DNA of 64,000 nt from Dysidea avara (Eukaryota > Porifera > Demospongiae > Dictyoceratida > Dysideidae), in assembly GCF_963678975.1 (NCBI RefSeq), contig NC_089276.1, positions 19,411,272-19,475,271 on the forward strand. Reading direction: 5' to 3'. This document shows, piece by piece, positions 54,916 through 64,000 of this stretch; the first letter of the stretch is position 1; every line of letters begins with the position of its first letter. A program made the position numbers and the translations under genes. The notes under the pieces are model-generated. The model had not been told where the DNA came from and did not search any database. It saw only the letters and a list, made by a program, of their open reading frames with translations.

Positions 54916-57900
54916 GTACATTTACTGATTTAAATCAGAAATATTTAAAGTACATCTGCTTCATCTTTTCTTCTTCCTGTGGTAAAGAAAAAAAGACAGG
55001 TTAAAAAAGTCCCAATAGGCCGGCTTTGGGGTATACAAATACAAAAAGAAATGAAATCTAATCCAAAACAGTCAAGCTGTAAAAAAACAGTGCGGCCCTC
55101 AAAAAGGCTATGGTGAAAAAAGATGTGAAATCCAAGGTGGCGGCCAAGAAATGGCTGTGATGGTAAGTTAATGGTAAAAGTTTAATAACGGCAATTTAGG
55201 TGAATTTTGTAAGTGGCACAAAATTCATCTAAATTGCTGTTATTAAAATTTTTACCATTAACCTACCATCACAGCCATTTCTTGGCCGCCACCTTGGATT
55301 TCACATCTTTTTTCACCATAGCCTTTTTGAGGGCCGCACTGTTTTTTTACAGCTTGGCTGTTTTGGATTAGATTTCATTACTTTTTGTATTTGTATACCC
55401 CAAAGCCGGCCATACTTTTTTAACCTGTCTTTTTTTCTTTACCACAGGAAGAAGAAAAGATGAAGCAGATGTACTTTAAGTATTTCTGATTTAAATCAGT
55501 AAATGTACAAATTATATATATATAATATTTATTATAGAACATGGTGGTTTCTTTGTAACTGAACACTCTACAAGATGACTTCTTCTTGCTGCTCTCTCTA
55601 CAGGGTGAATTGCTTGTAGCTGAACAATCTACAAGGTAACTTCTTCTAGCTGATCTCTTTACAGGGTGATTTGTTTGTAGCTGAACTCTCTACAAGGAAA
55701 CTTCTTCTAGCTGATCTCTCTACAGGGAAATTTGTTTGTAGCAAAACTCTCTACAGGTGATTTGTTTGCAGCTGAACTCTCTACATGATGGTTTCTTTGT
55801 AGCTGAACTCTCTACAAGGTAATTTCTTTTAGCTGATGTCTCTACAAGGTCACTAGTTTGTAGCTGAACTCTCTACATGATGGTTTCTTTGTAACTGAAC
55901 TCTCTACAAGGTGACTTCTTCTAGCTGATCTTTCTACAGGGTGATTTGTTTGTAGCTAAACTCTCTACAGTATGGTTTCTTTGTAACTGAACTCTCTACA
56001 AGTTAACTTCTTCTAGCTGATCTCTCTACAAGGAGATTTGTTTGTAGCTGAACTCTCTACAGGTGATTTGTTTGCAGCTGAACTCTCTACATGATGGTTT
56101 CTCTGTAGCTGAACTCTCTACAAGGTAACTTCTTTTAGCTGATGTCTCTACAAGGTCACTAGTTTATAGCTGAACTCTCTACATGATGGTTTCTTTGTAA
56201 CTGAACTCTCTACAAGGTGACTTCTTCTAGCTGATCTTTCTACAGGGTGATTTGTTTGTAGCTGAACTCTCTACAAGGAAACTTCTTCTAGCTGATCTCT
56301 CTACAGGGAGATTTGTTTGTAGCTGAACTCTCTACAGGTGATTTGTTTGCAGCTGAACTCTCTACATGATGGTTTCTGTGTAGCTGAACTTTCTACAAGG
56401 TAACTTCTTCTATTGATCTCTCTACAGGGCAATTTGTTTGTAGCTGAACTCTCTACATGGTAGTTTCTTTGTAGCTGAACTCTACAAGATGATATCTTCT
56501 AGCTGAACTATCTATTTCCATACTTGCATGAACTCCCTACAAAGTAACTTCTTCTAGTTGATCTCTATACAAGTACTTGTTTCTAGCTGATCTCTTCAGG
56601 GTGACTGCTCTATTAGGATGACTGCTCTATTAGAGTATCTCGATCTCGCACTTGCTGCACCAAGTTGGATTTCGTGTTATAACTCCGTGGCTTTAAGTCT
56701 GATTCTTCTACACCATTGAAGAGCCTTTCTAAGATGATTACTCCATCTGTAAAACTATTTTCAAAACATTACCCCAAGCGATTTATCTGGTAGGCGTAGC
56801 AAGCAGTCGTTTTTTATTAGCTAATCTCGATTACGTAATTGTTACACACTGTTGGTTTTTTCGTTGTATCTTCCTGGTTTTTGGCTCGATTTCTTTCAAA
56901 CCACAAAAGGTTTGAGGTTCAATAGTTTACCTATTCACCCACCGATTTTCAGCTTCTTTCCATACGCGGTTAACCCTGTAGGCGTGACAACATATTGGTG
57001 TTATTTTTCGTGAATAATCGATCATAACTCCTTTCCTGTGTACGTATTCTAGCCAAAGTTGGTACAGAGATGTGCCTTTATACCCCCCTTCTGTGTGCCA
57101 AATTTCAAGGCAATCGGATATTGCGTTCGCGTTTTATAGCAGTTTTTGTAAGTGTGCGAAAAGAGGAAGAAAATAAGAAAAAAAAAAACGAAGAAACTAA
57201 GCTAATATTTGAAGTCGCATATCTCGGGAACGCTTGAAGCGATTTCGCTCAAATTTGGAATGTGGAGTGCTGAAGTTGGAGGGAATATCCACAACAAAAA
57301 TCGTCTTGTTTCACCAAGGCAGCACAGAGCTACGGAGGTGCGAAAATTGCATTTTCTTTCTTCCTGTCAATATACTCACGGGTGTTGCGCGCCGGCTTCT
57401 TGGGCCGCACGACACACTACCGTGTGTCTTGATGTTGAAGTTTCTATGACATGCATTATCACTGCAAGAATTTACAATATGGCAAAATATTTTCAGCATA
57501 TTTAGCCTATTGAATAGGTTTAATGTTTCAGGCACCTAATAGCTAACATGCTAAAAATTATGCCATCATAATCAGTAGGTACCTATCCATTGATTAGACA
57601 TACACTTGCTTCAAGTTATTTATTACAAAAAAGCATTAAGTTAGAGGATGCCATCAACGACCAAATTTCTCTTGTGTAGTGACCTAAAGACAATTATGCA
57701 GCTGGCAATTCAGAACTGTTGTACTGTAGCTGCATAAAGGGACAAAACCCTATAGTGGGCACAGTTTGATTATAACTAAAATTATAGTATAATATGTGAG
57801 CTAATAACTAATTTACTGCTGTAAGCCATGATGAGTGAGAATGTTCTTTTTTATGATTTTGGCTAATACACTCACAAATTAAATGATACTTACTTAGCAC

Positions 57901-60900
57901 ATTCAACCATGCACATCCTTTAGTTAGTCCACATTCATTGATGGCTTCACAGCAGTACCTTCCTTCATCTGACAGCTGAACATTGGCAATGAATAAATGC
58001 TGCACTGCTGTGTAATGGCGAAGGAATAACCACCTGGCAGTAGTTGTGTTTGTAATAAAATGTTTGTCATATCTTCTCCATCTATATAACAATCCACTAT
58101 AACTCAGAGCTAAACAGTAAAAATCTGCTGTTTGTCCTGGTAAAACTCTAATGTTTTCTGGTGGTCTGATCATTTCTGGGCATGGAACTGTGATGCACAC
58201 AAAACATAAAGTACATACAGTAATATTGTGATTCTGAAATACATACAAGCATATCATGTTTACCTTTTACAATCAACTCGCTGTAATTAGAGGAAGTGCT
58301 TCCAACATTATTTGTAGCAACACAGTAATACTGTCCAGCATAGTAGCCAACTGTTCTAGTGATGTTTAGAAAACTAGTGACTGTGTGTCTTGATTTAGCT
58401 TCGGTTGTATTAGCAGTGATTGGTAGGTCTAATCCAACTCTCTTCCATTCAATAGATACATGATCATAACTCATAGCTTTGCAGCTTAAACTAACAGTAG
58501 TGTGGAGACTAACATTGATAATAGATGTTGGATGATTCACAATAACTGGTTTTGACACTGCAGGAATTTAGAATGCATGATATTGTGCTACTCTAGTACA
58601 GGCACATAGGCTGGTACTACATTGTTTCTTGATGGAAGGTATACACATGCATTGTCATTGAGAATTATGTATTATCAATATTGGAAAGTGCAAGATGTTC
58701 TGATAAATTAACTGTATATACACTGAGCCAAATTTGTAATAATGCGTTTTGAAAGAGGCCCTTACAGCCATAAAAAAAGAAAGAAGTACAGGCCTCAGTC
58801 ATACGATGAATTGTAGAGTGAGGGATCTGGTGAAAACCCATCTAAAGAGGTAAAGACTATCAGAATATTGTATGTAGCACCTTAACGCACCCAGAAAACC
58901 CAGACAAAAGCAGCACCCTAGCAGACACCTTATATCTGTGAGGCTATGAAAAAATAAACCATTACTATGAAGTAAAATGTAGTAGAGCCATCTTTGACAA
59001 CTCTACTGCATATTCTAAATTGTGTTTTATGTAGAATTTCAGTGACACACAAAAGAATAGCTATTTACCTTTAATAATTATTGCAACGAACTCAGACATT
59101 ATGGCTCCAGTAGAGTTACTTAATTTGCATCGATATTCTCCTGAATCTTTGGGTCTGAGATTGAAAATAGTCAGTTGAGAAGAATGAATCCCATGAGCAT
59201 TGGCAGGAAGTTTAGCATAGTTCCTTTCCCATTCATAATTTAATTCTGTTTGCTCTGGTAAGCACTTGATTGACAAATTAAAGTCATTTGTATAAAGCTG
59301 TATTTCCTTATTGGATATACCAAGCATAGGTTTAACAGGTACACCTACAGATAAAATTCATTTGTGCAAACTATTTACAAGAATTTTGCTATTCACCTGA
59401 AAATGTTAGCTTTGCTGGTTTAGATTTGTTAGCTTTTCCACCAGATTGTACTATACAAAAATAATTACCAACATCACTTATGTTTACGTTGGGAATAACA
59501 AGAGTACTAGTGGTAACCTCTGAGGAAGAAACTTGTGCTGTGTTGATCTTGTCAGGTAATATATTATCCTGCCTCATCCATTTGATCAATAAATAACCAT
59601 ATCCTCCAGCAGAACATGTGAACACACCACTAAATGGAGCAGCAGCACTTGTATCAGTAGGATGAGTGATAATACGAGGAGCACGAACTGTACAGTGATA
59701 TAAAATTGCACATTAATATTTGCCTATACAGTTTGTTACCTACTGTACACCTGTAGTTCAATGCATAATTTCAGAAAAAAGGAGTGTACTTCATTTTCTA
59801 TTTTCCGCTAACAGTTTGCTTTAGTTTCCATTGTATGGAAATAAAGCACACTTTGTGTGAATGTGATAAACACAACCCATGGCAACACTGAAATGACCAC
59901 AATTACCCTCCCCCCCACTAACCACAAATATCCTCCCCTCACACTAACCACAATTACCCCCACTAACCACAATCAACCCCCCCACTAACAAAGCTGCCAA
60001 CAATAGAAATTGACATTACAAAAAGGCCATGCTCACAAATACTTGTAATTCTAGTACAATAATCATACAACTCAGTTTTAAATTGTTCTCTAAACTGTCC
60101 ACCATTCAAAGTCTGGTGGATTCTAGGTTAGATTTTCAGTGGCCCAATATTAGTGCCATCAACCTTGTTGTATCGTTGGCTACACCTTAGGCTATGCTTG
60201 TGAACAGCGATTAGATAGCATTCATTACTCAAACAACTAGCCTTCCTCAGTTGTTCTCCTCCTGTTCTAGTGAATTTGCAACTCAAATTATGTGATAATT
60301 AGCACTGACCACAAAAAGTTATACCTTCTGCTAGTTGTAAGTCACTGTTACTACCATGGCATTCCAAATCATGATAAACTGTATTATTCACTGACTTTCT
60401 TCTTGATTACAATGCCAGATTGATACATGTATTAAAGCAGCACATACGCATATGCTCATGCACTATAGAAAATATAGCACTCGGGTGTGGTGTTAACTTC
60501 TAAATATGTAGCACTTGGCTTAGCCTTGTGCTATACTTGTCTCTACACTACACGCTCATGATATTGTAGTTGTCACGGTGCTTTAACTAGTATACACTGT
60601 ACACTTTGCTATAACTAAGCTGTATATATGCGCATGCATGCAATCACTTATTGTACACTAATGCAATTTTAAAAATAAAGTAGGTTCCAGCTATAAAAAG
60701 TAGTGAAACAATGATGGTATAAATATAGTTACAGTATTACAACATAGCTATGTGGAAAAATCCTTACTTTAACACGTAGGGATTTTCCCACATACATAGC
60801 TATGTTGTAATAGCTACCATCATTCACTAACAAATTATTGTTATCGCTGAAACCCTACTTCATTATTTTAATTGTACAGGTACAAAGAAACATTTCAATT

Positions 60901-63046
60901 TCGATTGGGGATCATAGAAATACAAATCAGTGAAACAAGGAGGCCACCTACACACATATACTAGAAGACATTTAATCCCTAATTCAATATACACCCATGA
61001 CTAAATTAGGGATTAAATCTCCACTAGCTGCATGCAGGTGTTGGTGACTTCCTTATTTGACTACAGTTTATTTCTATGATCTTGAAATTCCTATTTTTTT
61101 CTTGTACCTGTTTGTTTACCTTTTGGAACATTATTATCACTGGTGTATTATCACTGGTGTACCAGTGCATACTGTATCAGAGGAAAGAATGGTGTCAGAC
61201 ATAATTATAATATTTATTATCTAAACACTTTGTTTTCAGGTACAGCATGCTCAGCATGTTACGTTTGGAATGAAGAACAGTATGAGAATTGCCTCTGAAT
61301 CAATCCACTCATATAGATGATACTCATTATAGTATGGATCACAAAGAAGTGAGCATGGCCCACGAAAAAATAATTCCCAGAACCAGCCTCAATTTTTCCT
61401 GACGATGATGAGGCAATATTGGTTAGGTAAAACTTAAGCTTTCAGTTTGACCCAAAACACTTTCAACAAGTTGCTATGGAATTTTAAAGAAATAATATTA
61501 AACAGAATTTTCTAGTGACTGACCAACTGATTCCTTCAGACAACCAAAACTCGATAATGGCTAAGGTCTAGTATGGGCTTGATTTTTACTGTTTGACATT
61601 ACTTCAGACCAAGAGGTGCCTTTTGGCATACCGTGGTACGTACAGTGCATTCTTCATGGACTTACCAGTGTAGTCATTTGTGTCCCATTCATGAAAATTT
61701 CAAACTTCTTTGTGCACTTGTAAACCTGATTGCATATGGTGATAGTCATTCACAGGGAAGCCATTTCACACTACCGCAAATTGACACGTTGCACTTCCAG
61801 TGAAATGAATAGGACACAAAGTAGGCCAAATGTAAGGCCTTGATGCATGCATTGTACATGCTGTGGTATGCCAAAAAGTACCTGTCCAGCTGAAGCAACA
61901 TCAGTGAAAAATCAAGCCTCTAGTCTTAGCTGTTATTGAGTTATGCTAGTCTGAAGGGATTAGTTTGTCAATCAGTCAGTCGTGATTAAGTCAATTCTAA
62001 AAAAATAATTAAATTTCATAACAACATAATTATTGGAAGCATTTCAGGTTGCACTGAAGCACTCACTAAAAGCACTATTCAACTGTACCTAACCAATACT
62101 GCCAAAGTACCATAAAGGTATTGTGAGGATATTTATTTTGTGAGAAACTTTATGATCTCTAATATACGGCACTATCCTAATGTAAATGTATATTTAGTTT
62201 ATTGCTATAGCAGCACAGTTATGCATGTGTGGCTGTGACTGCTTCATTAGTGTACATATCTTAATAACTTCTTAATTTTAGAGGGGAACTATACTAAACA
62301 TTACTACCACACTGTTTGATAAGCTTAATAATACTAGTTTTGATGCTGAATAAAATAATCACAGTAGGTCCTACTTAAAAATTTCAAAATCTATTTCTTT
62401 GTTTGAATTTTTGAACCTATTGATTTTAACACAGAACTTTACTCAAATACTCTAATGCAACATAATGTAAAAAAAAGCCAAACATTAATAACTTCATTAT
62501 TTGTTGTTCAACCTTGCCCATATTACTGGCTTTCTCACTGCATGAGTAAAATTTGACATCCATTGGTGACAAAATGCAGCCAGATTTGCTATATTTATTA
62601 AGTGGTTAGGCAGAATAGGCTTCGCAAATAGCATTCTAAGTTATGTATTTCATTTCCCCTATCAACACATCTATATACAAATTGTTGCACAGCATGTAAG
62701 AGTCCCTCGCTCCTTAATATAGGATAAACTCTTTCCTGTACAATATTGTACACATGCATTAACTCACCTGACAAAATGATATTAGCAAGCTCTGAATTAG
62801 TAAATCCACCAATATTCTTGGCTATGCACAGGTACCGACCTCTGTCAGATGGTTTGAGGTGAAATATTTGTAAGATGGGTCCATCAATAATATGATGACT
62901 GTCAGCATTGATAATGAGTTCATTAAAAGTCCATGTGTACATTACTTGATATCCAGATGCTTTGCAACTGAGAGTTGTATTAGACAAGTTAGAGCGTAAC
63001 TCTATTAGCTGATCTTCTGGATGTTGAGTAACAATGGGAGGTAGAA
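49814..63046 (-). CDS. Ig gene 2: multi-Ig plus Sushi protein, paralog of Ig gene 1 (10 exons seen, 5' incomplete)
   Basis: Exons 5' to 3': 63046-62768, 59687-59397, 59344-59069, 58557-58264, 58187-57894, 51853-51709, 51606-51476, 51418-51122, 50311-50039, 49974-49814. All borders are phase 1 except the intron splitting one Ig domain (phase 2). From 59,687 on, every domain has its counterpart in gene 1 in the same order, so the genes arose by tandem duplication. The IgGFc-binding domain is expected upstream, beyond the window. The protein ends right after the Sushi domain; no transmembrane segment is seen. Two foldback elements fill the 6-kb intron 51,854-57,893. Recognition or adhesion function is inference from the domains. 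Confidence 0.8.
50039..50311 (-). CDS. Ig gene 2 exon: Ig domain
   Basis: Phase 1-1, 91 codons: LTITCKAEGLPTPTVQWYIKD and TVYTCVSTNNAGG. Partner of 5,505-5,780. Confidence 0.85.
50312..51121. other. Intron of Ig gene 2
   Basis: AT-rich intron of 810 bp; no exon or repeat ends recognised. Confidence 0.5.
51122..51418 (-). CDS. Ig gene 2 exon: Ig domain
   Basis: Phase 1-1, 99 codons: NLTCIATNDANAITPLSV then VWYNSED and DSGEYTCHAFN. Partner of 6,027-6,344, sharing the CNATND/CIATND insertion-type loop. Confidence 0.85.
51476..51606 (-). CDS. Ig gene 2 exon: C-terminal half of a split Ig domain
   Basis: Phase 2 entry, phase 1 exit: AVNITSPKLIFSVITEE then DEGVYRCVATNDDG. It completes the domain begun at 51,853-51,709 (TGG AA + A joins as WK). 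Confidence 0.8.
51709..51853 (-). CDS. Ig gene 2 exon: N-terminal half of a split Ig domain
   Basis: cttcag acceptor in phase 1; IPKIIEHPSSVKLPG, AMNCLATGEGNLNYRWEKY, ending DSWK at a GTATGC donor in phase 2. Gene 1 has the same domain in one exon (6,531-6,821). Confidence 0.8.
52219..54557. mobile_element. 2.3-kb foldback element in Ig gene 2 intron
   Basis: Ends TACCGTAGGCAGAGAAATT (52,219) and its complement ...CCCTACCTACGGTA (ends about 54,557). Subterminal CGAAAATATTTT hairpins lie at both ends. Inside, arms of about 500 bp (about 52,655-53,150 and 53,650-54,165) are inverted copies, e.g. CCATTGTGGGATGTTCATTG against its complement and CATAGTCTGTCTATGCTG against its complement. No transposase frame. 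Confidence 0.7.
54865..55560. repeat. Central palindrome of foldback copy 2
   Basis: Both arms are present: the AT microsatellite, the polypyrimidine/'cttcctgtgg' stretch and the Lys/Ala-rich frame (KKAMVKKDVKSKVAAKKWL) on the left, and their complement on the right. Upstream of KKAM the frame is interrupted by stops here, unlike in copy 1. Confidence 0.7.
55545..56600. repeat. Inverted 31-bp minisatellite array
   Basis: Reverse-complement units (TAGCTGAACTCTCTACA-type) with the same variants as 26,535-30,325 but only about 1.05 kb long. Confidence 0.85.
57894..58187 (-). CDS. Ig gene 2 exon: cysteine-rich Ig domain
   Basis: Phase 1-1, 98 codons: PCPEMIRPPENIRVLPG, FYCLALSYSGLLYRWRR, YCCEAINECGLTKGCAW. 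The extra Cys pattern is the same as gene 1 exon 6,881-7,192. Confidence 0.85.
58264..58557 (-). CDS. Ig gene 2 exon: Ig domain
   Basis: Phase 1-1, 98 codons: SKPVIVNHPTSIINVS, LSCKAMSYDHVSIEWKR, GQYYCVATNNVGS. Partner of 7,243-7,533. Confidence 0.85.
59069..59344 (-). CDS. Ig gene 2 exon: Ig domain
   Basis: Phase 1-1, 92 codons: VPVKPMLGISNKEIQLY, IKCLPEQTELNYEWERN, GEYRCKLSNSTGA. Partner of 7,585-7,860 (NxxLPxxxxGxHSS is shared). Confidence 0.85.
59397..59687 (-). CDS. Ig gene 2 exon: Ig domain
   Basis: Phase 1-1, 97 codons: RAPRIITHPTDTSAAAPF, FTCSAGGYGYLLIKWMRQD, GNYFCIVQSGG. Partner of 9,891-10,190; the 5' third is almost identical in DNA. Confidence 0.85.
60665..60880. mobile_element. 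Foldback MITE
   Basis: The inner arms ATTACAACATAGCTATGTGG and the complement near 60,790-60,812 form a hairpin. The outer parts (AAAATAAAGTAGG near 60,675; CCTACTTCATTATTTTAATTG near 60,853) continue the inverted repeat. Confidence 0.6.
60895..61095. mobile_element. Foldback MITE
   Basis: GGGATCATAGAAATA on the left against TATTTCTATGATC on the right, with TTTAATCCCTAATT / AATTAGGGATTAAA around the centre near 60,995. Confidence 0.5.
62768..63046 (-). CDS. Ig gene 2 exon: Ig domain (most 5' exon in window)
   Basis: Phase 1-1, 93 codons: LPPIVTQHPEDQLIELRS, LSCKASGYQVMYTWTFN, DRGRYLCIAKNIGG. The frame continues upstream through hydrophobic codons with ATGs (to about 63,167), but a tttatag acceptor in the right phase makes an internal exon more likely. 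Confidence 0.75.
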
Positions 63047-63139
63047 CTATAAACATGAAACACATACAGTACATAACTATGTATACTAGCATGCATATGG
63101 TAGAGAGATTCACAAAACTTACTACTGCATACACAAAAA

Positions 63140-64000
63140 ATTTCAATGAGAGTAGGGACCATAGCACATTGATAAAAAGTACTAAAACAAGTTGGAGTAG
63201 CGCACAATGTTAAATCACAGTAAAACAATAAGAAGTGTTATATCCCTACTGTGCTCAAGATACCATAATGGAAATGCACATAGGATATAATACTTCTTAT
63301 TGTTTTACTGGGATTTAATATCATGGACTACTCCAACTTGTTTCAGTACTTTTTGTCGATATGCTATGGTCCCTACTCTAGTTGAAAATTATAATTTTTT
63401 GTGTACTTGTTTGTTAACTTTTTTTGCAAATAATTATTGTGACTGGTGAACCCACGCATACCACATCTGAAATGGCACCGCACGCCCCAGCTGTATCAGT
63501 TATTGTCTGAAAAGTAAAGTATCCATTATGCTTCATTGTCAGCTATATTCAACCTGTTACACAGCAGTACGAATCAAGGACTGTTCGAAAAGCACCTATG
63601 CAATCAAAATAGCTACTATGAAAAATAAGGACGATTTCCGTTACGAAGGGAAGCCATCACATGCTACTGCCAAATCAACACTTTCACTGTTAGCCAAGAT
63701 GAATAGGACACAAAGAAGGACACTGATAGGTCATTTCAGATGTGGTCCATGAAGAATGCATTGTAGTTACTGCAGTATGCCAAAAGGCACCTCTCAAGCC
63801 GAAACAACATCGAACAGTGAAAAAATCAAGACTGTAGTCTTAGCCGTTATCAAGTTATGCTGGTCTGAAAGCATCAGTCAGTCAGACAGTTACTCAGTCA
63901 GTAGAAAATTCCACTAAATAAATATTTAAAAAAAATTCCATAGCAAGTTTTTGAGATGTTTTGGCTTGATCTGAAAGCTTTTATGGACTTAGTTTGACCT
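63140..64000 (+). mobile_element. Palindrome-headed interspersed repeat, copy at window end
   Basis: 63,150-63,390 repeats the palindrome of 2,970-3,235 (GAGTAGGGACCATAGCAC ... complement). It is followed by the ATGCCAAAAGGCACCTC word near 63,777 and the TTAGCCGTTATCAAGTTA word near 63,840. About 280 bp between palindrome and tail are not in copy 1. It runs off the window. Confidence 0.65.

Larger units (their letters stand above)
54650..57450. mobile_element. Giant minisatellite foldback element, copy 2 (left half truncated)
   Basis: Order on the plus strand: about 215 bp of forward 31-bp minisatellite (54,650-54,865), central palindrome (54,865-55,560, axis near 55,211), inverted minisatellite (55,545-56,600), the GACTGCTCTATTAGAG junction (56,606-56,650), and the terminal region ending GGGCCGCACGACACACTACC, GTGTGTCTTGAT (about 57,405-57,432). 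These are the modules of copy 1 mirrored. Confidence 0.75.
59688..62767. other. 3-kb intron with MITEs and C-rich tract
   Basis: Contains a C-rich degenerate tandem tract (about 59,895-59,995, CCCCCACTAACCACAA-like), two foldback MITEs (60,665-60,880 and 60,895-61,095) and copies of the palindrome-headed repeat tail (61,300-61,700 inverted; 61,840-62,030 direct). No exon was found, although the gene 1 pattern predicts an Ig exon like 10,332-10,604. Confidence 0.5.

Noticed and set aside
63047-63167. Hydrophobic ATG-led extension before the 62,768 Ig exon as a gene start
   Set aside because: Same artefact as at 10,605: intron sequence with a good tttatag acceptor, running into an interspersed repeat.

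Overview
The window is animal nuclear DNA: AT-rich, with short spliced exons, short introns with GT..AG borders, and very dense interspersed repeats. The compact introns, the many phase-1 immunoglobulin (Ig) exons joined to an IgGFc-binding domain and Sushi domains, and the foldback/MITE load fit a sponge (probably a demosponge) best. That taxonomic call is inference; no rRNA or other marker gene is present.

Host genes. Two paralogous genes lie in tandem on the minus strand. Gene 1 (about 14,751 down to 4,753) reads 5' to 3': Ig, a large IgGFc-binding-protein domain, eight Ig domains, one Sushi/CCP domain. Gene 2 (from at least 63,046 down to 49,814) has Ig domains and a terminal Sushi domain whose last eight domains match gene 1 one for one and in order. 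Every Ig exon is bounded by phase-1 introns except one in gene 2, which is split by an extra intron. No transmembrane segment was found; gene 2 stops right after its Sushi domain with a polyA signal downstream, so secreted or extracellular recognition proteins are the simplest reading. Signal-peptide exons were not found.

Between and within them (15-50 kb) the DNA is mostly mobile. 15.8-17.8 kb is a decayed reverse-transcriptase element. 24.06-25.61 kb is a TIR element with a 7-bp duplication and a possible first exon. 25.66-30.85 kb is half of a giant foldback element whose arm carries about 3.8 kb of a 31-bp minisatellite and whose centre is a palindrome. 32.08-47.15 kb is a large Mutator-like (MULE) transposon with arms of about 350 bp: it carries a ten-exon Ulp1 (C48) SUMO/NEDD8-type protease and, after one in-frame TGA, a MULE transposase with SWIM finger. 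A deleted hAT element sits in a protease intron, and a second inverted-repeat element of about 6 kb sits in the right arm. 47.3-48.1 kb is a dead non-LTR reverse transcriptase.

Within gene 2, one intron has grown to 6 kb through a 2.3-kb foldback element and a second copy of the minisatellite foldback element (54.65-57.45 kb, complementary in truncation to the first). Numerous MITEs are listed, two of them nested with clean 9-bp duplications. The two window ends carry copies of the same palindromic repeat.
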